In this document: one piece after another, positions 17,386 to 26,752 of the stretch
Layout of the letters: the number at the start of each line of letters is the position of its first letter
How positions within the stretch are numbered: the stretch's first letter is position 1
Assembly (NCBI RefSeq): GCF_000156235.1
Contig: NZ_DS996815.1
Span: 1 to 64,000 of the forward strand
Length of the DNA stretch: 64,000 bases
Reading direction: 5' to 3'
DNA from: Pseudovibrio sp000156235
GTDB taxonomy: Bacteria > Pseudomonadota > Alphaproteobacteria > Rhizobiales > Stappiaceae
Notes under the pieces: generated by a model
The model's database searches: none
The model's input: only the letters and a program-made list of their open reading frames with translations
What the model was told of the DNA's origin: nothing
Translations under genes and position numbers: made by a program

Positions 17386-18924
17386 GTGGCTGAAAGCAAT
17401 GTACCTGCCATCGAGTTAATTGGCGTAAGTAAGAGTTTTGGGCCTGTTCAAGCGAACAAGGACATTGACCTTGTAGTTGGAAAAGGTTCCATTCACGGGA
17501 TCATTGGTGAGAACGGAGCGGGTAAGTCCACCTTGATGTCGATCCTCTACGGCTTTTATCACGCCGATAGCGGAACAATTAAAGTCGATGGTAAGGCAAC
17601 CACTATTCCTGATTCGAAGAGCGCGATTGCGCAGGGCATCGGTATGGTGCACCAGCATTTCATGCTCGTCGATCCATTCACAGTTCTAGAAAACGTTATT
17701 CTTGGCGCTGAGGGCGGCGCACTGTTGAAAGACGGTGTCGCAAACGCACGTCGCGAACTTAAGCGTTTGGCAGACGAATATGACATGACAATTGACCCAG
17801 ACGCAGTCGTGGGTGAATTGCCAGTTGGTTTGCAGCAGCGCGTAGAGATCCTGAAGGCTCTTTACCGTGGTGCAGACATTCTCATCCTTGATGAGCCTAC
17901 AGGTGTGCTCACACCTGCTGAAGCTGATCACCTCTTCCGCATCCTTCGCGTACTGCGCGATCAGGGCAAGACAGTTCTGCTGATCACCCACAAACTGCGC
18001 GAAATCATGGATGTGACCGATACGGTTTCCGTGATGCGTCGTGGTGAAATGGTTGCGTCACGCAAAACTGCTGAAACTTCCATGGAAGAACTGGCCGAAC
18101 TCATGGTTGGCCGCAGCGTTCTCCTCGAAGTTGATAAGCCTGAAGTGGAAGTTGGCAAGCCACTCCTTAAAGTGGAAGGCCTCAACGTACGCGACGAGCG
18201 CGGTGTTCTGCGCGTGAAGGACGTATCCTTCGAAGTACGCGCAGGTGAAGTTCTTGGTATCGCAGGCGTTTCCGGTAACGGCCAGTCAGAGCTTCTTGCA
18301 GCTCTTTCCGGTATTACCCGCGCTGAAAGCGGTAAGATGGAACTGGTTGGCGAGAAACTGGACCTCTCCGAAGCACACGATGCAGCAGAGATGCGCCAGC
18401 GCGGCATGAGCCACGTGCCAGAAGATCGCCACCGCATGGGTCTGATCAACGCGTTCGCTGAGTACGAGAACTCCATTCTCGGCTACCACCGCGAACCAAA
18501 GTACTCAAAAGGTCTGTTCCTCGATAAGGGCGCGATCCGCAAGGAAGCAAACGAACGCATCGAGAAGTACGACATCCGTCCTCCAACCACTGAAATGGCA
18601 GCCGCGAAATTCTCAGGCGGTAACCAGCAGAAAATCGTTCTGGCACGCGAAATCGAATGCGATCCAGACGTTCTTCTGATCGGTCAGCCAACACGCGGTG
18701 TTGATATCGGTGCGATTGAGTACATCCATAACCGGATCATGGACATGCGCGCCCAAGGCAAAGCAGTCCTTCTCGTATCCGTAGAACTAGACGAAATTCG
18801 CTCTCTCTCAGACCGCATCATTGTCATGTTTGATGGCAACGTGGTCGGTGAGCGTGGGGCCGAAGCAACAGAGCAGGATCTTGGTCTCCTCATGGCTGGT
18901 GTCAATCAAGAGGCAGCAGAATGA
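17386..18924 (+). CDS. Nucleoside ABC transporter, double ATPase subunit
   Basis: The protein is 512 residues from GTG 17386, preceded by AAAGG. This is the normal length for the family; an in-frame TTG at 17224 would add 54 unrelated residues. It contains two ABC domains. The first has Walker A GENGAGKST (residues 41-49), a degenerate signature (VGLQQR) and Walker B ILILDEPT. The second has a degenerate Walker A (GVSGNGQSE) and a good signature (FSGGNQQK). This asymmetry is normal for BMP/sugar-type importers. It powers uptake with the two permeases that follow. Confidence 0.94.
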   Translation: MAESNVPAIELIGVSKSFGPVQANKDIDLVVGKGSIHGIIGENGAGKSTLMSILYGFYHADSGTIKVDGKATTIPDSKSAIAQGIGMVHQHFMLVDPFTVLENVILGAEGGALLKDGVANARRELKRLADEYDMTIDPDAVVGELPVGLQQRVEILKALYRGADILILDEPTGVLTPAEADHLFRILRVLRDQGKTVLLITHKLREIMDVTDTVSVMRRGEMVASRKTAETSMEELAELMVGRSVLLEVDKPEVEVGKPLLKVEGLNVRDERGVLRVKDVSFEVRAGEVLGIAGVSGNGQSELLAALSGITRAESGKMELVGEKLDLSEAHDAAEMRQRGMSHVPEDRHRMGLINAFAEYENSILGYHREPKYSKGLFLDKGAIRKEANERIEKYDIRPPTTEMAAAKFSGGNQQKIVLAREIECDPDVLLIGQPTRGVDIGAIEYIHNRIMDMRAQGKAVLLVSVELDEIRSLSDRIIVMFDGNVVGERGAEATEQDLGLLMAGVNQEAAE

Positions 18925-18985
18925 TCATGAACAACCTGTTTCACAATAATATTTGCTTTGACCTGACATTTGGGGGAACACAGAA

Positions 18986-20089
18986 ATGAGTAAGGGGCAA
19001 CTTCCTCGTTGGGTTGATTACGGTCTGCTACCGGCCCTCAACCTGATCGCGGCATTCATCGTTTCTGGCTTGGTGGTTGTAGTAATTGGCGAAGACCCGT
19101 TCGAAGCTGTTAAATGGCTTGTATGGGGCGCTCTGGGTTACGGTGAAGGCATCGGCTACACCCTGTACTACGCAACAAACTTTATCTTTACCGGTCTGGC
19201 AGTGGCAGTCGCCTTCCATGCTGGTCTGTTTAACATTGGTGGTGAAGGTCAGGCCTACGTAGGTGGTCTGGGTATCGCTTTGGTCTGTCTTGCTATGGAC
19301 CGCTTCGTTCCATGGTGGATCACATTCCCGTTTGCGATTGCAGGCGGCGCGCTCTTCGGTGCAGCTTGGGCATTCATCCCAGCATATCTGCAGGCAAAGC
19401 GTGGATCCCACATCGTTATTACGACAATCATGTTCAACTTCATCGCATCCGCGCTGATGGTGTACCTGCTGTCTAACGTCCTGATCCCTCAGGGCACCAT
19501 GTCTCCTTCCTCCCGTAACTTCGAGGCAGGTGGTCAGCTTCCGCTGCTCAGAAACGTCTTCACAAGCTTCGACTTCGGTCAGTCTCCTGTGAACCTGGCG
19601 TTCTTCCTGGCTCTTGCAGTTTGTGTGGTTGTCTGGCTTCTCATCTGGCACACCAAGCTCGGCTACGAAATCCGCAGCTTTGGTAAGAACCCTGATGCAG
19701 CGTCTTATGCTGGTATCTCTCCGGTTCGCATCACCGTTGTGACCATGCTGATTTCCGGTGCTCTTGCTGGTCTGATGGGCATCAACGTTGTGATGGGTGA
19801 GCAGACACGCCTGCTTCTCGACTTCGCAGGTGGTGCTGGCTTCGTTGGTATCGCGGTTGCCCTGATGGGACGAGGACATCCGATCGGGATTATTCTCGCA
19901 TCCATGCTCTTCGGTCTGCTCTATCAGGGCGGCGCAGAACTGGCGTTCGAAATCCCAACAATCTCACGCGACATGATCGTGGTTATTCAGGCCCTGGTTA
20001 TTCTCTTCGCTGGTGCACTTGAGCATATGTTCCGCCCAGCAGTCGTAGCGTTCTTCGATCGCTTCTCTTCAAACACAGCAGAAGCTTAA
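18986..20089 (+). CDS. Nucleoside ABC transporter permease 1
   Basis: This 367-residue BPD_transp_2-family permease has about ten membrane helices. Typical segments are GLFNIGGEGQAYVGGLG near residue 82 and TMLISGALAGLMGINVVMGEQ. It pairs with the permease 10 bases downstream to form the channel fed by the BMP-type binding protein. GGGGGA lies before the ATG. The 61 bases separating it from the ATPase gene show no terminator. Confidence 0.94.
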   Translation: MSKGQLPRWVDYGLLPALNLIAAFIVSGLVVVVIGEDPFEAVKWLVWGALGYGEGIGYTLYYATNFIFTGLAVAVAFHAGLFNIGGEGQAYVGGLGIALVCLAMDRFVPWWITFPFAIAGGALFGAAWAFIPAYLQAKRGSHIVITTIMFNFIASALMVYLLSNVLIPQGTMSPSSRNFEAGGQLPLLRNVFTSFDFGQSPVNLAFFLALAVCVVVWLLIWHTKLGYEIRSFGKNPDAASYAGISPVRITVVTMLISGALAGLMGINVVMGEQTRLLLDFAGGAGFVGIAVALMGRGHPIGIILASMLFGLLYQGGAELAFEIPTISRDMIVVIQALVILFAGALEHMFRPAVVAFFDRFSSNTAEA

Positions 20090-20099
20090 GGAGACGGAC

Positions 20100-21068
20100 A
20101 TGTTAGACACAATCATTCTTGTTCTCGACAGTACATTCCGCCTGTCAACTCCTCTTCTGTTTGCGTGCCTTGCTGGCCTGTTCTCAGAGCGTTCCGGTAT
20201 CGTCGATATTGGTCTGGAAGGTAAGATCCTCGGCGCTGCATTTGCAGCAGCTGCAGCGGCCTATGTTTTCCAGAGCCCATGGATCGGCCTTCTTGCGGGC
20301 ATCATCGTTTCCGTTCTTCTGGCTCTGGTGCACGGTTATGCATCCATCAGCCAGCGCGGTAACCAGGTGGTGTCTGGCGTGGCGATCAACTTCCTTGCGG
20401 CTGGTCTGACCGTATTGCTTGGTCAGGCATGGTTCTCTCAAGGTGGTCGGACTCCGGCGCTGTCTCCAGCAACACGCTTTGAAAGCATTACATTGCCATT
20501 CGCCGATACTCTGGCGAACGTCCCTGTGCTCGGCCCGATCTATGCAGATCTGATCTCCGGTCACAACATCCTGGTTTATGCATCCTTTGCTGCCGTACCG
20601 TTGACCTGGTGGATCGTGTTCAGAACACGCTTCGGCCTGCGTCTTCGCGCAGTAGGCGAGAATCCTTCCGCTGCTGATACTGCGGGTCTATCAGTAACAC
20701 TGCTACGTTACCGTGCGACAATCATCTGTGGTATTCTCTGCGGGTTCTCCGGTGCTTACCTGTCTGTTGCGCAGGGCGCTGGTTTTATTAAGGACATGAG
20801 TGCGGGTAAGGGCTTTATTGCTCTGGCAGCTCTTATCTTCGCTAAGTGGAAGCCAGTGAACGCCATGTTCACCTGTCTCCTCTTCGGCTTCCTTGATGCA
20901 TTGGCAATCCGTCTTCAGGGCCAGGAAATTCCTGGAATTGGTGAAGTACCTGTTCAGGTCTTCCAGGCTCTGCCGTACGTGCTGACTGTGGTTCTTCTTG
21001 CCGGCTTCATTGGTCGCGCAATCCCACCGAAGGCATCTGGTATCCCTTACGTTAAAGAGCGTACATAA
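20100..21068 (+). CDS. Nucleoside ABC transporter permease 2
   Basis: This 322-residue BPD_transp_2-family permease carries the conserved SGIVDIGLEGKILGAAFAAA segment near residue 32 and GFIALAALIFAKWKP later. It is the second half of the channel. A strong AAGGAG site precedes its ATG, 10 bases after permease 1. The cdd gene starts 11 bases downstream, which ties transport directly to nucleoside deamination. Confidence 0.94.
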   Translation: MLDTIILVLDSTFRLSTPLLFACLAGLFSERSGIVDIGLEGKILGAAFAAAAAAYVFQSPWIGLLAGIIVSVLLALVHGYASISQRGNQVVSGVAINFLAAGLTVLLGQAWFSQGGRTPALSPATRFESITLPFADTLANVPVLGPIYADLISGHNILVYASFAAVPLTWWIVFRTRFGLRLRAVGENPSAADTAGLSVTLLRYRATIICGILCGFSGAYLSVAQGAGFIKDMSAGKGFIALAALIFAKWKPVNAMFTCLLFGFLDALAIRLQGQEIPGIGEVPVQVFQALPYVLTVVLLAGFIGRAIPPKASGIPYVKERT

Positions 21069-21079
21069 GGACAATAATA

Positions 21080-21484
21080 ATGAGCGCATTTGACAAGCTT
21101 TTCGAAGAAGCAAAGGCGGCGCGAGAAACCGCCTATGCGCCATACTCCAACTTCAAGGTGGGCGCTGCATTGCTCACCTCTGATGGCAAAGTGGTCTCCG
21201 GGTGTAACGTCGAAAACGGCGCCTACCCGGAAGGCACCTGTGCTGAAGGCGGAGCAATCGCGGCCATGATCCGCGGCGGCTCTTCCAAGATTGATGAAGT
21301 TGTAGTTCTGGCAGACGCCGCGCTGTGCACACCATGTGGTGGTTGTCGTCAAAAACTTTCGGAATTTGCGAGCAACAAGCAGATCAAGATCCATGTAGCC
21401 AATCTAGAAGGTCTGCGTAAAACCTTCACCATGGAAGAACTGCTGCCTGCTGGCTTTGAATTGAATGAACAGATTGAGGATTGA
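21080..21484 (+). CDS. cdd: Cytidine deaminase
   Basis: This 134-residue small (tetrameric-type) cytidine deaminase converts cytidine and deoxycytidine to uridine and deoxyuridine. The substrate stretch FKVGAALLTSDG, the zinc and catalytic motif TCAEGGA and the second zinc motif PCGGCRQ are present. AAGGA lies 9 bases before the ATG. The purine nucleoside phosphorylase starts 2 bases after its stop. Confidence 0.96.
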   Translation: MSAFDKLFEEAKAARETAYAPYSNFKVGAALLTSDGKVVSGCNVENGAYPEGTCAEGGAIAAMIRGGSSKIDEVVVLADAALCTPCGGCRQKLSEFASNKQIKIHVANLEGLRKTFTMEELLPAGFELNEQIED

Positions 21485-21486
21485 TT

Positions 21487-22293
21487 ATGAGCGGATTTGG
21501 TAAGGAATCAGCGGAAATTGTACGCGCTGCTCGCCCAGGTGATTACAAAGTTGGGATGATCCTCGGTTCTGGTCTGGGTTCCCTGGCTGAGGAAGTGGAA
21601 GACGCAGTACGCGTTCCATACAACCGCCTCACCGGTTTCCCTGTCTCTTCTGTTACCGCGCACGCAAGTGAGCTGGTTGCAGGCACTCTGGAAGGTGTTC
21701 CGGTCATTATTCTGTCCGGTCGTGCACACTACTATGAGAGCGGCAACCCATCCGTAATGCGCACTCCGCTTGAGACCCTCAAAGCACTTGGCTGTGAAAC
21801 AATCGTTGCAACCAATGCTGCGGGTTCCCTGCGTGAAAACATCAAACCGGGTTCTCCAATGCTGATCAACGACCACATCAACTGGTCTGGTCTGAACCCG
21901 CTCATCGGCGAAGAAGACGAGAGTCGTTTCCTCGACCTTTCCGCCGCATACGACCCAGAGCTTCGTGAGCAGCTCAAAAAAGCAGCTGCTGAAGTTGGTG
22001 AAGATCTCGAAGAGGGCGTCTACATGTGGTTCTCCGGTCCGTCTTTCGAGACCCCGGCAGAAATTCGCATGTCTCAGGTGCTCGGTGCTGATGCCGTTGG
22101 CATGTCCACCGTACCGGAAGTGATTATGTCTCGCTTCCTCGGCATGCGCGTCGCAGCAATCTCCACCATCACCAATATGGGAGCTGGCCTACAAGCCCAC
22201 GGCCTCTCTCATGATGAAACCAAGGAAATGGCCCCGCTTGGAGCGGCCAAGATCAAAAAGATTTTGCGTGCCTTCCTCAAAAACATGGCTTGA
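21487..22293 (+). CDS. punA: Purine-nucleoside phosphorylase (trimeric type)
   Basis: The protein is 268 residues from ATG 21487; a TTG two codons earlier overlaps the cdd stop. The phosphate-binding motif is ILGSGLGSLA, with SGRAHYYESGNP, GPSFETPAEIR and TNMGAGL downstream. These are the signatures of the trimeric PNP family acting on inosine and guanosine. It releases ribose-1-phosphate or deoxyribose-1-phosphate, which DeoB then isomerises. Confidence 0.93.
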   Translation: MSGFGKESAEIVRAARPGDYKVGMILGSGLGSLAEEVEDAVRVPYNRLTGFPVSSVTAHASELVAGTLEGVPVIILSGRAHYYESGNPSVMRTPLETLKALGCETIVATNAAGSLRENIKPGSPMLINDHINWSGLNPLIGEEDESRFLDLSAAYDPELREQLKKAAAEVGEDLEEGVYMWFSGPSFETPAEIRMSQVLGADAVGMSTVPEVIMSRFLGMRVAAISTITNMGAGLQAHGLSHDETKEMAPLGAAKIKKILRAFLKNMA

Positions 22294-22307
22294 AGGAAAC
22301 TGGCAAA

Positions 22308-23087
22308 ATGACCGAAGCATCAACAAAAGAAATAGCAAAGCGTGCTCTAGGACTTATCGATCTTACCAACCTGAACGATGACTGCACCGCAGAAGATGTA
22401 GCAGCACTTATTGAGCGCTCCTCTACACCTTACGGGCACACTGCAGCCATCTGCATCTGGCCTCGCTTTATTAAGCAGGCAGCTGAACTGCTGAAGAACT
22501 CTCCGGTTCGCATCGCAACCGTTGTAAACTTCCCGGCTGGCGGTGAAGACACAGCAGCAGTGATCGAAGAAACCAAACAGGCTCTCGCTGACGGCGCGGA
22601 CGAAATTGACCTCGTCATGCCATATCGCGCATTCGCAGAAGGCCGTCGCGGTTTCGCTGAAGATCAGATTAAACAGGTTCGTGACGCAATTCCTGCTCCA
22701 GCACAGCTCAAGGTTATCCTTGAAACCGGTGAGCTGAAGGATCCTCGTCTGATCCACCTGGCTTCTGAAATTTCTATTGCGCAGGGTGCAGACTTCATCA
22801 AAACCTCCACAGGCAAGGTGAAAGTCAACGCAACTCTCGAAGCTGCAGAAATCATGCTCAATGTTCTGCGTGAAACTTCCAAGGAAGATCACCGCGTTGT
22901 TGGCTTCAAGCCAGCTGGTGGTGTGCGCACTGTAGAAGAAGCAGCTGAATACCTGAAACTGGCTGACGAACTGATGGGCAGCAACTGGGTATCTTCAGCA
23001 ACGTTCCGTTTCGGCGCAAGTGGCCTGCTCGACGCAGTGCTCGCTGGCATCGAAGGCCGTGATAACGACACTAAAGAGACCTACTGA
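22308..23087 (+). CDS. deoC: Deoxyribose-phosphate aldolase
   Basis: The protein is 259 residues from ATG 22308, with GAAGGAAAC upstream. It is a class I aldolase: the Schiff-base Lys is in FIKTSTGK and the second active-site Lys in GFKPAGGVRT. It splits deoxyribose-5-phosphate into acetaldehyde and glyceraldehyde-3-phosphate. The stop codon is directly followed by the deoA start. The ack and pta genes at the right edge of the window could help handle the two-carbon product, which is inference. Confidence 0.95.
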   Translation: MTEASTKEIAKRALGLIDLTNLNDDCTAEDVAALIERSSTPYGHTAAICIWPRFIKQAAELLKNSPVRIATVVNFPAGGEDTAAVIEETKQALADGADEIDLVMPYRAFAEGRRGFAEDQIKQVRDAIPAPAQLKVILETGELKDPRLIHLASEISIAQGADFIKTSTGKVKVNATLEAAEIMLNVLRETSKEDHRVVGFKPAGGVRTVEEAAEYLKLADELMGSNWVSSATFRFGASGLLDAVLAGIEGRDNDTKETY

Positions 23088-23088
23088 T

Positions 23089-24405
23089 ATGCTTCCTCAA
23101 GAAATCGTTCGTAAGAAACGTGAAGGCGAAGTCCTGACTGCAGAAGAAATCCAGTTCTTCGTAAAGGGCATCACCGATAACAGCGTAACTGAAGGACAGG
23201 TTGCTGCTCTGGCAATGGCTGTGTTCTTCAAAGGTCTCAGCGTTGACGAGCGCGTCGCTCTGACCCTTGGCATGCGCGACAGCGGTGACGTTCTCGACTG
23301 GTCCGACATCGAAGCACCAATCGTTGACAAGCACTCCACTGGTGGTGTTGGCGACAACGTGTCTCTGATGCTTGCGCCTGCACTGGCTGCAAATGGTGCT
23401 GCAGTTCCAATGATCTCCGGTCGTGGCCTCGGCCACACCGGTGGTACTCTGGACAAGCTGGAAACCATTCCTGGCTACTCTGCAAAACCATCCAACGAAC
23501 TGTTCCGCAAGGTTGTTCGTGAAGTTGGTTGTGCAATCATCGGCCAGACTGGTGACCTCGCACCTGCTGACAAGCGCTTCTACGGTATCCGTGATGTGAC
23601 CGCGACTGTTGAGAGCATTGATCTCATCACCGCGTCCATCCTCTCCAAGAAGCTGGCTGCTGGCCTTGAAACTCTGGTTCTCGACGTTAAGTGGGGCACC
23701 GGCGCATTCATGGCGAACTACGAAGACGCAAAAGCTCTGGCTGAAAGCCTTGTTCTTGTTGCAAACGGCGCTGGTCTTAAAACCACCGCATTGCTGACAG
23801 ATATGAACGAGTCTCTGGCATCTGCAGCTGGTAACGCGATCGAAGTTCAGAACGCTGTAGACTTCCTGAAAGGCACTCACGTCGACAACCGTCTGTGGGA
23901 TGTGACCGTTGCAATTGGTGCAGAAGGTCTTGCCAACTCAGGTCTTGCTGACTCCGTTGATGACGGTAAGAAGAAGATGGAAGAAGCCTTCACCTCTGGT
24001 AAGGCAGCTGAACTCTTCGGCAAGATGGTCGGTGAACTCGGCGGTCCTAACGACTTCATGGAGAAGCCAGAAGCATACCTTGCGAAGGCTCCGATCCAGC
24101 GTCCAGTTTACATGCCGGAAGCGTCTCTGGTTACTGGTGTTGATGCACGTGCAGTTGGTCTTGCAGTTGTTGAACTCGGCGGTGGTCGTCGTGCAGCAGC
24201 GGACGAAATCGATCCAGCTGTTGGCCTCACAGACATCGCTGGTGTTGGCACATCTGTAGATAGCGAAACTCCAATCGCTATCATCCATGCACACACCGAA
24301 GATCAGGTAGAGCGTGCAGAGAAAGTTCTGCGTGACGCTTACACCTTCGGTTCTGCAGCGGACGTCAAAGAATTCGACACCATCCGTGACCGTATTGCGC
24401 CTTAA
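23089..24405 (+). CDS. deoA: Thymidine phosphorylase
   Basis: This 438-residue protein is close to the E. coli DeoA length. The signature DKHSTGGVGDNVSLMLAP is near residue 80, with ISGRGLGHTGGTLDKLE after it. It phosphorolyses thymidine and deoxyuridine to free base plus deoxyribose-1-phosphate. ATG 23089 lies one base after the deoC stop, so coupling is likely. The ribosome site is within the end of deoC. Confidence 0.95.
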   Translation: MLPQEIVRKKREGEVLTAEEIQFFVKGITDNSVTEGQVAALAMAVFFKGLSVDERVALTLGMRDSGDVLDWSDIEAPIVDKHSTGGVGDNVSLMLAPALAANGAAVPMISGRGLGHTGGTLDKLETIPGYSAKPSNELFRKVVREVGCAIIGQTGDLAPADKRFYGIRDVTATVESIDLITASILSKKLAAGLETLVLDVKWGTGAFMANYEDAKALAESLVLVANGAGLKTTALLTDMNESLASAAGNAIEVQNAVDFLKGTHVDNRLWDVTVAIGAEGLANSGLADSVDDGKKKMEEAFTSGKAAELFGKMVGELGGPNDFMEKPEAYLAKAPIQRPVYMPEASLVTGVDARAVGLAVVELGGGRRAAADEIDPAVGLTDIAGVGTSVDSETPIAIIHAHTEDQVERAEKVLRDAYTFGSAADVKEFDTIRDRIAP

Positions 24406-24430
24406 TCAGCGCAGCTATAATTAACTGGCA

Positions 24431-24481
24431 GGACAGCCTCTCACCTCATTAGAGCAGACATTATCTGACTGAGAGCTGTCC
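24431..24481 (+). other. Intercistronic stem-loop between deoA and deoB
   Basis: GGACAG-C-CTCTCA (24431-24443) pairs with TGAGAGCTGTCC (24470-24481): 12 pairs with one bulged C. A smaller CAGA/TCTG stem sits in the loop. No T-run follows. It ends 23 bases before the deoB ATG and may act in mRNA processing or stability. Confidence 0.55.
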
Positions 24482-24504
24482 TCCAAAGACTTAAGGAAAC
24501 GCGA

Positions 24505-25725
24505 ATGCCACGCGCAATTATGTGTGTACTCGACAGCTTCGGTATCGGCGCAGCCGACGATGCTGACAAGTTTGGCGATGTCGGCTCCGACACCCTCGGT
24601 CACATTGCCGATGCATGTGCAGAAGGTAAAGGCGATAAAGAAGGTCTGCGCAGCGGTCCTCTGTCTCTGCCTAACATGGATCGTCTTGGGCTGGGCGCTG
24701 CCGCTCGTGCATCCACTGGCAAAGACGTTAAAGGCCTGGATTTCTCCGGCACTCCAGAATCCCATTGGGGTTTTGCTGCTGAAGTTTCCAACGGCAAAGA
24801 CACACCATCCGGTCACTGGGAAATCGCTGGCGTACCAGTCACGTTCGACTGGGGCTACTTCCCGGATGAAAACCCATCTTTCCCTGCTGAGCTGGTCGAA
24901 AAGATCATCGAAGTGGGTGAGCTGCCAGGCGTTCTGTGCCTGACACATGGTTCCGGTACTGTCGTTATTGAAGAGTTCGGTGAAGAGCACGTCAAAACCG
25001 GCAAGCCAATCATCTACACCTCTGCGGACAGCGTTCTGCAGATTGCAGCACACGAAGAGAGCTTTGGCCTTGAGCGCCTGCTGGACCTCTGCGTGAAGTG
25101 CCGCACGCTGGTGGACGATTACAACATCGGTCGTGTGATTGCTCGTCCGTTTGTTGGATCTAAGGAAGCTGGCTTCGAGCGTACTGCAAACCGTCGCGAT
25201 TACTCTGTTCTTCCACCGGCTCCAACTGTTCTGGACCGTCTGGAAGATGCTGGTCGTCAGGTGATTGCAGTCGGCAAGATCTCCGACATCTATGCAGCTC
25301 AAGGCATCACCAAATTGCTGAAGGGCGCTGGCAACGATCAGCTCTTTGACCGCACTTTGGAAGCAATGGACTTGGCGAAAGACGGAGACCTTGTGTTCTC
25401 TAACTTCGTCGACTTCGATATGCTCTACGGCCACCGCCGTGACGTACCGGGTTATGCCGCAGCTCTGGAACACTTCGATAAGCGTCTGCCAGAGATGATC
25501 GAAAAGATGAACGACGGCGACCTGTTGATCCTGACTGCTGACCACGGTTGTGACCCAACCTGGAAAGGCACAGACCACACCCGCGAGCACGTGCCTGTGC
25601 TGGCTCTGGTGAAAGGTGAGCAGGGTTCCGACATCGGAAAACGTCCGACTTTTGCTGATATCGGTGAGTCTGTTGCCAAGCATCTTGGCATTTCAGCTGG
25701 CGAAAACGGAAAGAGTTTTCTGTAG
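24505..25725 (+). CDS. deoB: Phosphopentomutase
   Basis: This 406-residue member of the alkaline phosphatase superfamily shows the metal-binding motifs DSFGIGAADDADKFGD at the N-terminus and TADHGCDPTWKGTDHTREH near the C-terminus. It interconverts pentose-1- and pentose-5-phosphates, linking the phosphorylases to DeoC and the pentose phosphate pathway. AAGGA lies 7 bases before the ATG. A hairpin separates it from deoA and a terminator-like hairpin follows. Confidence 0.95.
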   Translation: MPRAIMCVLDSFGIGAADDADKFGDVGSDTLGHIADACAEGKGDKEGLRSGPLSLPNMDRLGLGAAARASTGKDVKGLDFSGTPESHWGFAAEVSNGKDTPSGHWEIAGVPVTFDWGYFPDENPSFPAELVEKIIEVGELPGVLCLTHGSGTVVIEEFGEEHVKTGKPIIYTSADSVLQIAAHEESFGLERLLDLCVKCRTLVDDYNIGRVIARPFVGSKEAGFERTANRRDYSVLPPAPTVLDRLEDAGRQVIAVGKISDIYAAQGITKLLKGAGNDQLFDRTLEAMDLAKDGDLVFSNFVDFDMLYGHRRDVPGYAAALEHFDKRLPEMIEKMNDGDLLILTADHGCDPTWKGTDHTREHVPVLALVKGEQGSDIGKRPTFADIGESVAKHLGISAGENGKSFL

Positions 25726-25750
25726 ATCCAGCCGGGATATTTGAAAATAA

Positions 25751-25778
25751 GCCGGGCAAGCTCCGTTTGCCCGGTTTA
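25751..25778 (+). terminator. Probable terminator after deoB
   Basis: An 8-pair stem (CCGGGCAA with TTGCCCGG) with a 7-base loop is followed by a short T-tract, 26 bases after the deoB stop. Genes downstream probably have a separate promoter or depend on read-through. Confidence 0.7.
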
Positions 25779-25873
25779 GTGTACCGCGATATATTTCCGA
25801 ATTGCCTATGATTTGCAAATGGTAAGGATGCAGGGAGAGGCATCCGTCGTGTTACATTAGAGGGGAATGCAGC

Positions 25874-26749
25874 ATGCAGGCTCGCAAGTTTACTGCACAG
25901 CAAGATGGAAGCTTAACGCCGGAGATGAAGAAGGCGTTTGAAGAAGATGGCTTCCTCGTTCTTGAAGGATTTGCATCTCCAGAAGAATGCGATCAGCTCA
26001 AAGCACGCATGAACCAACTGATCGACGAATTCGACCCGTCATCGGTTGCGTCCGTTTTCGAAACCAATGCCCAATCCCATGCGAAGGACGCTTACTTCCG
26101 CGAAAGCGGCGATAAGATCCGTTTCTTCTTTGAGGCTGAGGCATTTGATGAAAACGGTGCTCTGACAAAGGACAAGCATCAGGCGTTGAACAAGGTGGGC
26201 CACGCCCTCCATGATTACGACCCGGTGTTTGAACAGTTCTCACGTTCCCCCAAGATGGAACGTGTTGCAAAAGATGTTGGACTGATAGAGCCGTTGCTCG
26301 CGCAGTCCATGTACATCTTCAAGCCACCGCACATTGGTGGCGAAGTAAACAACCATCAGGACTCCACCTTCCTCCACACAGCGCCGTTGACCTGCACAGG
26401 CTTCTGGTTCGCTTTGGAAGATGCGGATGAAACCAATGGTGGTTTGTATGGCGTTCCAGGCGGCCACAAAGGGCCACTGCGCAAACGCTTCCATTACAAC
26501 GGCGAAGCCCTCGTGATGGAAACCCTAGACGAAACCCCACTCGAAAAATCTGAGGAAGACGCTGCACCGTTGGTCGCCCCGAAAGGAACCCTCGTCATCC
26601 TTCACGGACTGGTGCCGCACAAGTCAGCTCCGAACCGCTCTGACAAATCCCGTCACGCCTATGCAGTTCATATGGTAGACGGTACAGCAAAGTGGTCGGA
26701 CGATAACTGGATTGTTCGGGCTAAAGACAAGCCAATGCACGGATTTTAA
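25874..26749 (+). CDS. Phytanoyl-CoA dioxygenase (PhyH) family, 2-oxoglutarate/Fe(II) oxygenase
   Basis: This 291-residue PhyH-fold protein has the iron ligands His161 and Asp163 (HQD) and His249 (VPHKSAPN), and the 2-oxoglutarate-binding Arg260. It should be an active oxygenase. It is closer in layout to PHYHD1-like proteins than to enzymes with a CoA substrate. The add gene starts 3 bases after its stop, so they must be co-transcribed. In this setting a nucleoside, base or sugar-phosphate substrate is plausible, but this is inference. A GAGGGG site precedes the ATG. Confidence 0.88.
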   Translation: MQARKFTAQQDGSLTPEMKKAFEEDGFLVLEGFASPEECDQLKARMNQLIDEFDPSSVASVFETNAQSHAKDAYFRESGDKIRFFFEAEAFDENGALTKDKHQALNKVGHALHDYDPVFEQFSRSPKMERVAKDVGLIEPLLAQSMYIFKPPHIGGEVNNHQDSTFLHTAPLTCTGFWFALEDADETNGGLYGVPGGHKGPLRKRFHYNGEALVMETLDETPLEKSEEDAAPLVAPKGTLVILHGLVPHKSAPNRSDKSRHAYAVHMVDGTAKWSDDNWIVRAKDKPMHGF

Positions 26750-26752
26750 GAA

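Noticed and set aside
24421..25683. A 420-codon minus-strand frame over deoB
   Set aside because: It is antisense to a clear phosphopentomutase and shows no family motif or ribosome site.
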